A DNA stretch of 64,000 nt, from the NCBI RefSeq assembly GCF_001571065.1, contig NZ_BCSW01000004.1:1-64000 (forward strand), in the 5' to 3' direction. A program made the translations under genes and the position numbers. Each line of letters opens with the position of its first letter. Position 1 is the stretch's first letter. Source of the stretch: Dietzia cinnamea NBRC 102147 (GTDB lineage Bacteria; Actinomycetota; Actinomycetes; Mycobacteriales; Mycobacteriaceae). The notes under the pieces were generated by a model that was not told where the DNA came from, searched no databases, and was given only the letters and a program-made list of their open reading frames with translations. Positions 26,701 to 34,299 of the stretch are shown here, piece after piece.

Positions 26701-27562
26701 CGGGGACGTTGGAGCCCCACATCACCAGGTAGGTGGAGTTGAACCAGTCCGCGGACTCCGGGACGTCGGTCTGGTCGCCGAACACCTGCGGAGAGGCCAC
26801 GGGCAGGTCGGCGTACCAGTCGTAGAAGGAGAGCATGGAGCCGCCGAAGAGCTGCATGAAGCGGGCGCCGGCGCCGAACGAGGCCATGGACATGGCGGGG
26901 ATCGGGGAGAACCCGGCGACGCGGTCGGGGCCCACGGTCTTGGCGGTGTACACGTGCGCGGCGGCCGCCATCTCCAGGGCGTCCTCCCAGCGGCAACGGA
27001 CGAGCCCGCCCTTGCCGCGCGCGGCCTTGTAGTGGGCGCTGAGGACGGGGTCCTCGACGATCGACGCCCACGCGTCCACCGGGTCGGAGTGCACGGCCCG
27101 GGCGGTGCGCCACATCTGCATGAGCACGCCGCGCACGTACGGGTAGCGCACGCGGGTGGGGGAGTAGGTGTACCAGGAGAACGCCGCGCCGCGCGGGCAG
27201 CCGCGGGGCTCGTAGGCCGGCAGATCGTCACCGATGTCCGGGTAGTCCGTCTGCTGGGCCTCCCACGTGATGATCCCCTCCTTGACGTACACCTTCCACG
27301 AGCAGGAACCCGTGCAGTTGACACCGTGGGTGGAGCGGACCACCTTGTCGTGGCTCCAGCGGTCGCGGTAGAACACGTCGGCGTCGCGGCCGCCGGTGTG
27401 GGTGACCGTGCGGAGGTCCTCCGAGGCCTCGCCGCGGCGGAAGAACCGCCCGGTGCGGAGGATGGCGTCGGTGACGGGGCCGTCGAGCCGCCCGGAACCG
27501 GCGGGAGCGTTCCCGCCGTCCGAGGGTGACGACGACGAGCTGGGCGAGTCGACGCTGGTCAT
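23792..27562 (-). CDS. narG: Respiratory nitrate reductase alpha subunit NarG
   Basis: The protein is 1256 aa, the catalytic molybdo-bis(MGD) subunit facing the cytoplasm, reducing nitrate to nitrite. A Ser/Asp-rich 30-residue start is followed by HGVNCTGSCSWKVYV and later EPRGCPRG, which bind the N-terminal [4Fe-4S] cluster. The region STYLVMWGSNVPVTRTPDAHF and the C-terminal domain (MWMSDADAALIGVKDNDWIEAVNRNG) are typical. There is no twin-arginine signal, as expected for membrane-bound Nar. Its start overlaps narK by four bases. It needs the cofactor made by the moa/moe/mob genes on both sides of this block. Confidence 0.97.
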   Translation of the reverse strand: MTSVDSPSSSSSPSDGGNAPAGSGRLDGPVTDAILRTGRFFRRGEASEDLRTVTHTGGRDADVFYRDRWSHDKVVRSTHGVNCTGSCSWKVYVKEGIITWEAQQTDYPDIGDDLPAYEPRGCPRGAAFSWYTYSPTRVRYPYVRGVLMQMWRTARAVHSDPVDAWASIVEDPVLSAHYKAARGKGGLVRCRWEDALEMAAAAHVYTAKTVGPDRVAGFSPIPAMSMASFGAGARFMQLFGGSMLSFYDWYADLPVASPQVFGDQTDVPESADWFNSTYLVMWGSNVPVTRTPDAHFMAEARYKGQKVVVVSPDYADNTKFADEWIHPHPGTDGALAMSMVHVVLTEFYARRDTPEFTSYAKTYTDLPFLVTLRTRADGTVVPDKFLTADAVRLDVDPGENAASKTVMLDAVTDRVVVPNGTLGDRFGEQGKGRWNLDLGEIDPVLSLHSPGGDTAEIVLPRFDTPRGEADTVTRGVPVRTVVLDDDDEVIVTTVFDLMMAQFGVAREGLPGDWPTGYDDPAPYTPAWQEEHTGVPAAQAERFGREFAQNALDSGGRSMILMGAGTNHWFHSDLIYRAFLSLTILTGCQGVNGGGWAHYVGQEKVRPLTGFQQVANALDWSRPPRQMISTAFFYLHTGQWKYDAYAADVLTSPTGDGRFDGMSTPDLVAMSARLGWMPSYPTFSRNPLDLGDEAAAAGVPAGEYVVDRIKAGDMRFAAEDPDGPGNAPKILTVWRSNLIGSSAKGDEYFLKHLLGTDSSLRADQAPEGHRGRDMVWREEGDATPDGKLDLLMTLDFRMTSTTLFSDLVLPAATWYEKHDLSSTDMHPFVHSFNAAINPPWETRSDFDTFKMLAEKVSELSHGHLDARTDVVAVPLGHDTPDAMANPRGTVADWKDGSCEPVPGKNFPKIATVERDYRLIGEKFGSLGPLAESAGMPVKGLNLKPTEEIAALLRHNGETRTGVGRGRPRLDTDIRMCEAILSLSGTTNGRLATQGFEQLEERTGRELADLSRGEEGKRITFSDTQSRPQPVITSPEWSGSEHGGRRYSAFVINTERLKPWHTLTGRMQFFMDHDWMAEMGEQLPVYRPPLNMHELYGEPRLGHDGGAELTVRYLTPHNKWSIHSEYQDNLLMLSLGRGGPMVWMSDADAALIGVKDNDWIEAVNRNGVIVARAVVSHRMPAGTVYMHHAQDRTIDVPLSETDGKRGGIHNSATRIMVKPSHLIGGYAHFSYAWNYIGPTGNQRDEVTVIRRRSQEVQY

Positions 27563-28881
27563 GCCGACGTCCTTTCAGTCGCGGGGGAGGCGCTACGGCC
27601 GGAGCGGAGGAACCACAGCCACGTGAGCACCGCGGTGGCCGCGGAGAGCACGAACAGCAGGAGCAGACCGATGCGGTAGTTGCCGTGGGCGGTCCAGAAG
27701 TAGCCGAGGAGCAGGGGTGGGACGAAGCCGCCCAGACCGCCGACCGCGCCGACGATGCCGGTCACCGACCCGACGGCCGACGGCTCGACGAGCTCGGCCA
27801 CCAGGGCGAAGACGGCGCCCGAGGCGACGCCGAGGGACGCGCCCATGAACAGGAACACCACCGTGCCGAGCGGGTAGAGGGTGCCGCCCTCCGTGTTGAT
27901 GAGGGGCATGCGCTCGGTCGCGGCGGCGGCCATCAGCCCGGTGACGATGTAGCTGACGATGAGCACCCACGCGCCGGGGAACCTGTCGGCCAGCGCGCCG
28001 CCGAGGGGCCGGCAGGCCACCGCGATCACGACGAACACCGCGGTGCGCAGGGCCGCGTCCTCCATGTCCAACTCGTAGAAGTTGTGCAGGTAGGTGGGCA
28101 GGTACACGGAGAACGCCACGAACCCGCCGAAGCCCATCGCGTACAGCCAGGCGAGTTTGAGGGTGACCGGGCGGGCGAGCGTCCGGGCGGCCTTGACCAC
28201 CCAGTTGCCCTGGGCCGGGGCCCACGCCGGCGAGTTCTTCAGCAGTGCCCGGGCGATGACGGCGTACACGGCGAGCAGGACCGCGACCAGGATGAACGGC
28301 GCCTGGTCGCCGAAGGCGTCGCGGAGTCGCAGGGTGGTGAAGGCCGCGATCGCCGTCCCGCCCATGCCGGCACCGAAGATGCCGATGGCCGTGCCGCGCC
28401 GGTGCGGCGGGAACCAGGAGTTGACGGTGGGGACGCCGACGGCGAAGGAGGTGCCGCCGATCCCCAGGAAGAACCCGCCGATGAGGAGGGCGACGTAGCT
28501 GCTGTCGACGAACCCGACGAAGAGGGTGGGGATGATCGTCAGCGCGGCGATCAGCGGAAACATTGTACGACCGCCCAGACGGTCGGTGAGCGCCCCGACG
28601 GGGATGCGGCCGAGCGACCCGACCACCACGGGCAGGGCCACCACGAGCGACTGCTGGAACGAGCTGAGCCCGAGCTGGTCCTTGTAGGTCGCCCCGAGCG
28701 GGCCCATGAGCGCCCACGCCCAGAAGGTGAGGAGGAAGCCCGAGAAACACAGGGCGAGAGCGATGTTCGCCTGCTTCGGGTCGGGCGTGGCCGGGGACTG
28801 GGGCCGGCCGGCCGCGGGCTGTGGGCCCGCCGGCTGCGGAGACGCGGACCCTGTCTGTGGGGAGTTCGGGCCTGAGGGCAC
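27559..28881 (-). CDS. narK: Nitrate/nitrite MFS transporter NarK
   Basis: The protein is 440 aa with 12 membrane segments, NarK1/NarU-type MFS. It likely imports nitrate with protons or exchanges it for nitrite. Family motifs include FSGFLLTFWAWALMGPLG in TM1, GRIPVGALTDRLGGRTMF, the nitrate-signature glycines FLGIGGTSFAVGVPTVNSWFPP and later GAVGGLGGFVPPLLLG. I chose GTG 28881 because AAAGGA precedes it; the frame stays open upstream into non-coding AT-rich DNA. It is the first gene of narKGHJI and overlaps narG by four bases. Confidence 0.94.
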   Translation of the reverse strand: MPSGPNSPQTGSASPQPAGPQPAAGRPQSPATPDPKQANIALALCFSGFLLTFWAWALMGPLGATYKDQLGLSSFQQSLVVALPVVVGSLGRIPVGALTDRLGGRTMFPLIAALTIIPTLFVGFVDSSYVALLIGGFFLGIGGTSFAVGVPTVNSWFPPHRRGTAIGIFGAGMGGTAIAAFTTLRLRDAFGDQAPFILVAVLLAVYAVIARALLKNSPAWAPAQGNWVVKAARTLARPVTLKLAWLYAMGFGGFVAFSVYLPTYLHNFYELDMEDAALRTAVFVVIAVACRPLGGALADRFPGAWVLIVSYIVTGLMAAAATERMPLINTEGGTLYPLGTVVFLFMGASLGVASGAVFALVAELVEPSAVGSVTGIVGAVGGLGGFVPPLLLGYFWTAHGNYRIGLLLLFVLSAATAVLTWLWFLRSGRSASPATERTSA

Positions 28882-29210
28882 CGGAGGTCCTTTCGCGTTG
28901 ATTCTCGTGCGGCGGGTCCGCTCGGTTGTGGGCGGGCCCGAACCTGAGTGTGTGTAACCGTAGGTCGCGCGGTTGGTGCTTCTCGCGCCTTGGGGCACTT
29001 TGTTATCGGCTAAATACACTCCGCGTTGAGTATTTAGAGTTTTTAAGGGAATTGGCGCGGAGAAAACGCCCTGAATAACCGCAGATAATGTCTCGGGATA
29101 AGGGGCGAAAAGGTAATTGGCCACCCCAATTGGTTGATATCTCCGCTAATTCGCGACAGTAAATCGACCGTGGGCCCGGACGGCGACGCACCGGACCCAC
29201 GGCGGCGGGA
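28882..29210 (-). promoter_or_regulatory. narK promoter region with palindrome (29010-29037)
   Basis: This 329-base gap between hmp and narK is clearly more AT-rich than its surroundings. It contains a perfect inverted repeat with 8-base arms, CTAAATAC (29010-29017) and GTATTTAG (29030-29037), 12 bases apart. A GATAAC box follows on the narK strand (29008-29003). A smaller hairpin, AATTGG/CCAATT with a 5-base loop, lies at 29115-29131. I find no FNR-type TTGAT-N4-ATCAA site. The palindrome is a good candidate for an activator or repressor of nitrate respiration; which one is unknown. Confidence 0.55.
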
Positions 29211-30491
29211 TCAGACCAGCCAGTCGTTGGGCGCGAACAGCTCGGCGTGGAGGCGATCCTCGGGCACGCCGCCGTCGAGGAATTGTCGGCGGACGGACTG
29301 GAGGAAGCCGGTGGAACCGCAGAGGAAGACATGTGCGCCCTCGGGGAGGGGGACCGGCGACAGATCCATGAAGCCGCGGTGGACCGTGCCCGGGCCCGAA
29401 ACGACATCGGTGCCGGCGTCGGCGGCCTGCTCGTACCACGTGTGGACCTCGGCGTCCGCGAGCATCGCGGTCTCACCGGCGACCTCGTCGGCGAGCACGT
29501 GATCGGCCGGGCTCCGGTCGGCGTGCAGGACGAGCACCCTACGGGTGTCCTCGGTCGCCGCCAGGTGGGCGATCATGCCGAGCATGGGCGTGATGCCGAT
29601 CCCCGCCGAGCAGAGCACGATCGGGGCGGCCTCGTGGCCCTCCCCGATCCCGGCGGCGTCTAGGACCAGATCGCCGAACGGGAGGGTGACCTGGATCGTG
29701 GTGCCGACGGTCGCGTTGGCGTGCAGCCATCCGGAGACCTCGCCGGCAGGGGAGGCATCGCCGTCCGCGTCGACCCGGCGGACGCCGATCCGCCACGTGC
29801 CGTCGCCCGGGGCGGTGGACAGGGAGTACTGGCGCAGCTGGCGGGCGCCGTCGGGCAGGACCACGCCGACCGAGGTGTACTGGCCGGGACGGAAGTCGGG
29901 CAGGGGCTCGCCGTCGGGCCCGCCGAGGGTGAACACGGCCACCGAGTCCGTGACGTCCTCGCGGGCGAGCACGGTGGCGGTGCGGAACACGTCACCCGGC
30001 TCGACCTGCGCCTCGGCATAGAGGGCCTTCTCGAAGTCCACCAGGACGGCGGCCATGATCCAGTAGACCTCGTCCCACGCCGCTGCGACCTCCGGCGTGA
30101 TCGCCTCGCCCAGGACCTCGACGATCGCGCCGAAGAGGTAGTCGTGGACCACCTGGTACTGGTCGGGCGTGATGCCCAGGCTCGCGTGCTTGTGGCCGAT
30201 CCGCGAGAGCATGTCCACCGGGCTCCGGCCGTCCACCAGCAGGGTGGCGAACGTGGCGATGGACGCGGCGAGCGCGCGCTGCTGCGCACCGAGCTTCTGG
30301 TTGCCGCGGTTGAACGTGTCGCGCAGCAGCTCCGGATTGTCGGCGAACATCGTCCGGTAGAAGACCGGCGTGATCTCGTCGATGTGGGCGCCGATCACGG
30401 GCAGGGTCTCGCGGACCACGGCGGCGTGCTCGTCGGACAGCTCGCGGGGATGCGCGAGGATCGACTCCAGGGTGGTGATCGAGGTGGTCAC
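29211..30491 (-). CDS. hmp: Flavohemoglobin, nitric oxide dioxygenase
   Basis: The protein is 426 aa. Hmp converts NO plus O2 to nitrate using NADPH. Residues 1-140 are the globin domain, with Phe in VFYRTMF and the proximal His in IGHKHASLGI (about 85). Residues 150-265 are the FAD domain (RQYSLSTAP) and 265-426 the NAD(P) domain (CSAGIGITPMLGMIAHLA, FLCGSTGFLQSVRRQF). It sits between the nitrate reductase operon and an NsrR-type repressor, all in the same direction. It would protect against NO made during nitrate or nitrite reduction. Confidence 0.95.
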   Translation of the reverse strand: MTTSITTLESILAHPRELSDEHAAVVRETLPVIGAHIDEITPVFYRTMFADNPELLRDTFNRGNQKLGAQQRALAASIATFATLLVDGRSPVDMLSRIGHKHASLGITPDQYQVVHDYLFGAIVEVLGEAITPEVAAAWDEVYWIMAAVLVDFEKALYAEAQVEPGDVFRTATVLAREDVTDSVAVFTLGGPDGEPLPDFRPGQYTSVGVVLPDGARQLRQYSLSTAPGDGTWRIGVRRVDADGDASPAGEVSGWLHANATVGTTIQVTLPFGDLVLDAAGIGEGHEAAPIVLCSAGIGITPMLGMIAHLAATEDTRRVLVLHADRSPADHVLADEVAGETAMLADAEVHTWYEQAADAGTDVVSGPGTVHRGFMDLSPVPLPEGAHVFLCGSTGFLQSVRRQFLDGGVPEDRLHAELFAPNDWLV

Positions 30492-30623
30492 GGGTACTCC
30501 TTCTGCGAGAGCGCCGGGACAGCGACGGACGTGTCGGGGCGCGACGCGGCCGTCCGAGCCCCAGGTGGGTCGGACTGCGTGTGGGTGGAGGACGAGGGTC
30601 GGCGGGTGTCACCGACCGGGCGG

Positions 30624-31082
30624 TCAGGGTCCCGGGCCGGTCCGGGGGCGGGCGCCGAGGCTGAGCGACACCTGGCGGGTGGGCGTGCGGACGATCCCGT
30701 CGACCGTCAGCGGGTCGAGGGTGGCGAAGAACGCCTCGCGGGCGTCCACCAGCGCGCGTCGGAGTCCGCAGTTGCCCGCGAGCGGGCAGGGCGTCGGGCC
30801 CTCACACTGGACAACCTCGCCCGGGCCCTCCAGTCGGCGCAGCAGCCGCCCGACCGACTCGTGCCGGCCGAGTTCGGTGATGACCAGCCCGCCGCCGCGG
30901 CCGCGCCGCGACTCCGCCAGGCCCAACTCGACCAGGCGGGAGACGATCTTGGCCACGTGGCTCACAGAGGCCTCGACCGATTCGGCGATCACCGCAGCGG
31001 TCATCCGCTCCTCGCGTTCGTCGGCGACGGCGAGACGCATGAGGGCGCGGAGCGCGAGATCGGAAGACCGGGACAACTGCAC
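30624..31082 (-). CDS. nsrR: Rrf2-family repressor, probable NsrR
   Basis: The protein is 152 aa. The N-terminal winged helix begins QLSRSSDLALRALMRLA, with recognition region VSHVAKIVSRLVELGLAESRRGRGGG. Three cysteines, CEGPTPC and PLAGNC (about residues 88-100), match the Fe-S cluster ligands of NsrR/IscR proteins. Its position upstream of hmp argues for NsrR, which senses NO by loss of its cluster, rather than IscR. The GTG at 31082 fits the family start; an ATG at 31121 would add 13 residues with no homology. An inverted GCGAC/GTCGC pair with a TGCA-G-TGCA core lies just upstream (31103-31128) and may be an autoregulatory site. Confidence 0.82.
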   Translation of the reverse strand: MQLSRSSDLALRALMRLAVADEREERMTAAVIAESVEASVSHVAKIVSRLVELGLAESRRGRGGGLVITELGRHESVGRLLRRLEGPGEVVQCEGPTPCPLAGNCGLRRALVDAREAFFATLDPLTVDGIVRTPTRQVSLSLGARPRTGPGP

Positions 31083-31206
31083 AACGCCGAGCGTGCCATA
31101 TTGCGACTTGTTGCAGTGCATTTGTCGCGGGTGATCTCAAATACGTATTGAGCTGGTCATTTGCTGCCCGTCCCACCTGCGGCAACGCCCGCGGGGAGCG
31201 CACTCA

Positions 31207-31400
31207 CGCGGCAGCCGCTCCTCTCCCTGGCGTCTCGCTCCCGGGCTCGGCTTCCCGCCCCCGGGCCTGCATCGCGCAACCCGCGCAGCCGCTCCTCTCC
31301 CTGGCGTCTCGCTCCTATGCTTGCCCGCCAGATCTGCAGCCGCCCCTCGGCATGGCGTCTCGCCCACCCCGCGGTGCGTGCGAGACGCCATGCGGACGAG
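31207..31400 (+). repeat. Intergenic repeat, copy 2 (GGCGTCTCGC family)
   Basis: This lies in the 447-base gene-free gap between nsrR and the small gene at 31569. A 30-base unit starting GCAGCCGCTC and ending GGCGTCTCGCTC occurs twice without change (31211-31240, 31285-31314). A 14-base perfect hairpin follows: GCATGGCGTCTCGC (31350-31363) and GCGAGACGCCATGC (31380-31393), with a 16-base loop. The hairpin segment is nearly identical to that at 20541-20586 and has the same orientation. Confidence 0.78.
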
Positions 31401-31428
31401 CGGCTGCGTGGGACGCCCCTCGTGACGA

Positions 31429-31464
31429 CGGCCCGCCCGCCGGCCCGCCCGCCGGCCCGCCCGC
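31429..31464 (+). repeat. 12-bp tandem repeat, three units
   Basis: The unit CGGCCCGCCCGC is repeated three times without change directly after repeat copy 2. It is a simple GC microsatellite and may vary between strains. It is non-coding. Confidence 0.7.
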
Positions 31465-31531
31465 CCGGCGGGGCGGAGGCATGGGGCTTCCGCGGAGCCC
31501 GCGACCGGAGGCCGGGACCACCGCGCGGCGG

Positions 31532-31537
31532 TAGACT
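31532..31537 (+). promoter_or_regulatory. -10 box for the 45-aa gene
   Basis: TAGACT lies 31 bases upstream of the ATG at 31569, leaving a short leader with a GAGGG ribosome site. It supports expression of the small gene. Confidence 0.4.
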
Positions 31538-31568
31538 TGCTCCACCGCCGATCGATTGAGGGTGCACT

Positions 31569-31706
31569 ATGGGATTGCTACGGAACGCACTGCGGAGCGG
31601 AGTCGCGCTCAAGGCCGTCCAGGTGGTCAAACGCGAGGCCTCGAAGCCGGAGAATCAGCGCAAGGCCCGCGAGTTCGTCGGGAAGATGCGCAACCGGCGA
31701 CGCTGA
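31569..31706 (+). CDS. Small basic protein of 45 aa, function unknown
   Basis: This is a complete short frame, MGLLRNALRSGVALKAVQVV at the start and KFVGKMRNRRR-like basic residues at the end (EFVGKMRNRRR). It has 14 Arg/Lys and a weakly amphipathic N-terminal helix. It has a GAGGG ribosome site 7-9 bases before the ATG and a TAGACT -10 box upstream. Third codon positions are mostly G/C, as in coding DNA here. It converges with the MobA-MoeA gene across a strong stem-loop. I know of similar short basic proteins in related Actinobacteria but cannot name a family. Confidence 0.6.
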   Translation: MGLLRNALRSGVALKAVQVVKREASKPENQRKAREFVGKMRNRRR

Positions 31707-31730
31707 CGACGAGGCTGACGACGACGCTGA

Positions 31731-31770
31731 GGGCGGCGCGGACCCGGCCCGCGCCCGCCCCGCGCCGCCC
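31731..31770. terminator. Bidirectional stem-loop
   Basis: GGGCGGCGCGG (31731-31741) and its exact reverse complement CCGCGCCGCCC (31760-31770) flank an 18-base loop. It sits between the convergent small gene and the MobA-MoeA gene and probably terminates both. Confidence 0.5.
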
Positions 31771-31795
31771 CGCGCCCGCGCCCGCCCGCCCGGTG

Positions 31796-33661
31796 TCAGA
31801 TCCAGTCGACGAGCTCCACACGGCCGCCCGAGCCCGAGCCCGCCCCTGAGCTCGCAACCGTCCCCGCGTTCCCGCCCTCGGGTACCACGGCGAGTGCGGG
31901 GGCGCCCGCGAGATCGGCGAGATGGGCGGTGCGGACGCGGTCGGCGAGCCGCCAACCCCCGGTGCCGACGGGCCAGGCGGGCAGGATCCGCGCGCGGTTC
32001 GGATTCGCCACGTCGGCCAGCCCCGCCAGCCCCGCCAGTTCGGCGGTCACCGGCGTGCGCTGCCGGCCGGTGAGCGCGTCGACCAGGGCCCGACCCGTGG
32101 TGGCGGCCGCGCACACCGCCGCAAGTGGATTTCCGGGCAGCGCCAGCAGAACGCGCCCGTCGGGCAGCTCCGCGACGAGTTGGGAGCCGCCGGGCCGGAC
32201 GCGGACCCCGTCGATCACGACGCGCGCCCCCAGCCGCTCGAGCGCCGGCCGCAGGTGATCGGCCACGCCCCGGCCGGTCGCGCCCACCAACACCAGCACG
32301 TCCGAACCGGAATCGGAACCACCGAGCAGATCGTCGACCGCCTCGGCCGTGTCCGGGCAGTGGCGCGGCGGGTCCACCGCCCCGAACCCCGCCCGCGCCA
32401 GGACCCCGGCGGGCCCGCTCAGCAGCGGCCCCACGGTGTCGCGGATCCGCCCCGACGGCAGGGGAGAAGGCGTGTCCGCGGGCAGGACCTCGTCCCCCGT
32501 GGTCACCACCGTCGCCCGCACCGGGCCGCGCACGGACACCCGCTCGACACCTGCTGACACGGCCGCGGAGGCCAGTGCCGCGTCGAGCACCGTGTCGGCC
32601 GCGGCCAGCGCGTGCCCGGCCGGCCAGTCCTCGCCGACCGGACGCAGGTCGTCGACCCCGTCGGCGCCGGCCGACGCGGTGATGACAGGGTCGCCCGGGA
32701 CCGCGGCGTCGCCGGGCACCGCCGTGCCGGAAACCTCTGCGCCGCCCGGGCCGCGAACCTCGACCAGTTCGTGCCGCAGCACGCGGTCGGTGCCGTGCGG
32801 GGCGAGCGCGCCCGTCGCGATCCGCGCCGCCGTCCCCGCGGCCAGGGAGGCGGGGGAGCCGTCCCCGGCGCGGCGGGCGGCCCCGGTCAGCCGCCACGGC
32901 CCGGGCCCGGCCAGCGCGTAGCCGTCCATTGCCGAGACCGGCCCCCTCGGCATCGGGTCCGCCGCGATCAGCGGCGCCGCGAGAACCGCCCCCACCGCGT
33001 CGAGGGGCGGGCGCCCGACCGCCGGCAGTGGTGGCAGCCCCGCCCGCAGGACGGCCCCGACGTGAGTGAGGGCCACGGGTCCGCGTCCGGCCAGGTCGGC
33101 CCACGTGTCGACGTCCCGCGCGGGAGCGCCGACGGGGACGCGGACCACCTCCTCGTCGTCGTACAGGGTCCGGACGGCGCGCCCGCCCACGCCGCCGGCG
33201 GCCTCCAGGGCGGCCAGGCGCGCGGCGAGGGCGCGGCGGTCCCACGCGGCCAGGAGGAACTGGTCGTGCCCGGCGGCGTCCACTGCGAGCGCTGCGCGCG
33301 GGACGCTGACCTCGCCCGCGCCGGTGGTCGAGGCGGCGGGGCGGCGCAGCGCGGCGAGGAGGGCGCGGAGGGTGGCGGCGTCGAGATCGGGGAGGTCACA
33401 GGCGACGACGACGACGAGCTCCACCGTCCCCGGCAGTCCCGCCAGCCCCGCGGTGATCGCGGCGACCGGCCCGGAGTGGGGCGGGTCCTCACGGGTGTCA
33501 CCACCGGGGCCCACGGTGATGACGGACCCGGCCACGGCCCGGGCGGCGCCGACGACACTCTCGATCATCGGCCGCCCCGCCACGGCGACCCGGGCCTTGT
33601 CCACGCCGCCGAGGCGGCTCGCGCGCCCGCCGGCCAGCACGATCGCTCCGACGGAGGTCAC
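31796..33661 (-). CDS. MobA-MoeA fusion, molybdenum cofactor synthesis
   Basis: The protein is 621 aa. Residues 1-195 match MobA, the cofactor guanylyltransferase: GAIVLAGGRASRLGGVDKARV (the P-loop-like GTP site), VVVACDLPDLD and HDQFLLAAWDRRAL. Residues 215-600 match MoeA: AMDGYALAGPGPW, RIATGALAPHGTDRVL, VVTTGDEVLPAD, GATGRGVADHLRPAL in place of GGVSxGxxD, and LALPGNPLAAV. Joining MobA, which makes the guanine dinucleotide form, to MoeA suggests channelling of Mo-molybdopterin to MGD, the form used by NarG. The MoeA part is divergent in its GGVSxG motif, so it may work differently from the stand-alone MoeA. It overlaps the tetR stop by four bases. Confidence 0.9.
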   Translation of the reverse strand: MTSVGAIVLAGGRASRLGGVDKARVAVAGRPMIESVVGAARAVAGSVITVGPGGDTREDPPHSGPVAAITAGLAGLPGTVELVVVVACDLPDLDAATLRALLAALRRPAASTTGAGEVSVPRAALAVDAAGHDQFLLAAWDRRALAARLAALEAAGGVGGRAVRTLYDDEEVVRVPVGAPARDVDTWADLAGRGPVALTHVGAVLRAGLPPLPAVGRPPLDAVGAVLAAPLIAADPMPRGPVSAMDGYALAGPGPWRLTGAARRAGDGSPASLAAGTAARIATGALAPHGTDRVLRHELVEVRGPGGAEVSGTAVPGDAAVPGDPVITASAGADGVDDLRPVGEDWPAGHALAAADTVLDAALASAAVSAGVERVSVRGPVRATVVTTGDEVLPADTPSPLPSGRIRDTVGPLLSGPAGVLARAGFGAVDPPRHCPDTAEAVDDLLGGSDSGSDVLVLVGATGRGVADHLRPALERLGARVVIDGVRVRPGGSQLVAELPDGRVLLALPGNPLAAVCAAATTGRALVDALTGRQRTPVTAELAGLAGLADVANPNRARILPAWPVGTGGWRLADRVRTAHLADLAGAPALAVVPEGGNAGTVASSGAGSGSGGRVELVDWI

Positions 33662-34254
33662 GCCCGGTCCGCCAGTCGGCCGCGGAGGAAGTCGTCGACC
33701 AGCCGCTCGACGTCGGCCGGGGTGAACGCGCGCAGGCCGATCATCCGCGCCAGCACCACCGGTCCGGCGAGCTGCGCCACCGCGAGGTCACGGTCGCCGG
33801 GGACGAGGGTGCCGTCGGCCTCCGCGGCGGAGAGCGCCGCGTGCAGCGGCGCCGTGTAGGAGTCCACGACCCCGCGTCGGAGCTGGCCGACCTCGTCGTC
33901 CTCCGAGGCGCCGCGGCCCATCGCCAGCCATCCCAGCATCGACTGCTGCAGGGGCGCGTCCTGGATGAGGCGGGTCATCGACGCGCACAGGTGCAGCAGC
34001 TGCTCGCGCAGCGGGAGGTCCGTCGGCGGCGGCTCCGGGGCGGGCAGCAATCGGCGGAACGCGGCCGCGATGAGCGAGTCCGTCGACGGGAAGTTGCGGT
34101 ACAGCGTGGTCCGCGCGACCCCGGACAGCCGGGTGACCGCCTCGACCGTCACCGCCGCCGCGCCGCCTGAGACGAGGAGGTCCGCCGCGGCGTCGAGGAG
34201 CTTGTCCCGTGATCGGGCACGGCGGGGGTCGGTCGGGATGGGCATGACCTCCAT
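33658..34254 (-). CDS. TetR-family transcriptional regulator
   Basis: The protein is 198 aa. The N-terminal helix-turn-helix is clear: RSRDKLLDAAADLLVSGGAAAVTVEAVTRLSGVARTTLYRNFPSTDSLIAAAF. The rest is a helical ligand domain of unknown specificity. It is divergent from an MFS exporter, and a perfect palindrome lies between them (34300-34320), so it very likely represses that exporter and is relieved by an exported compound. A second ATG three codons in (34245) is an alternative start. It overlaps the MobA-MoeA start (ATGA), an odd coupling of an efflux regulator to cofactor synthesis. Confidence 0.9.
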   Translation of the reverse strand: MEVMPIPTDPRRARSRDKLLDAAADLLVSGGAAAVTVEAVTRLSGVARTTLYRNFPSTDSLIAAAFRRLLPAPEPPPTDLPLREQLLHLCASMTRLIQDAPLQQSMLGWLAMGRGASEDDEVGQLRRGVVDSYTAPLHAALSAAEADGTLVPGDRDLAVAQLAGPVVLARMIGLRAFTPADVERLVDDFLRGRLADRA

Positions 34255-34299
34255 TGTGGCCCGCCGCGCCGGGAGGGTCGTGCGTTACGGTGGCGGACG

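Noticed and set aside
23885-27529. Very long plus-strand open frame antisense to narG
   Set aside because: It is a GC-bias shadow: the protein is His/Arg/Gly-rich without domains, while the minus strand encodes complete NarG. The same applies to long antisense frames over gltB (57104-60082), acyl-CoA ligase copy 2 (41778-43535) and moaCB.
28882-29210. FNR site for narK
   Set aside because: No TTGAT-N4-ATCAA or TGTGA-N6-TCACA sequence is present, only the CTAAATAC palindrome.
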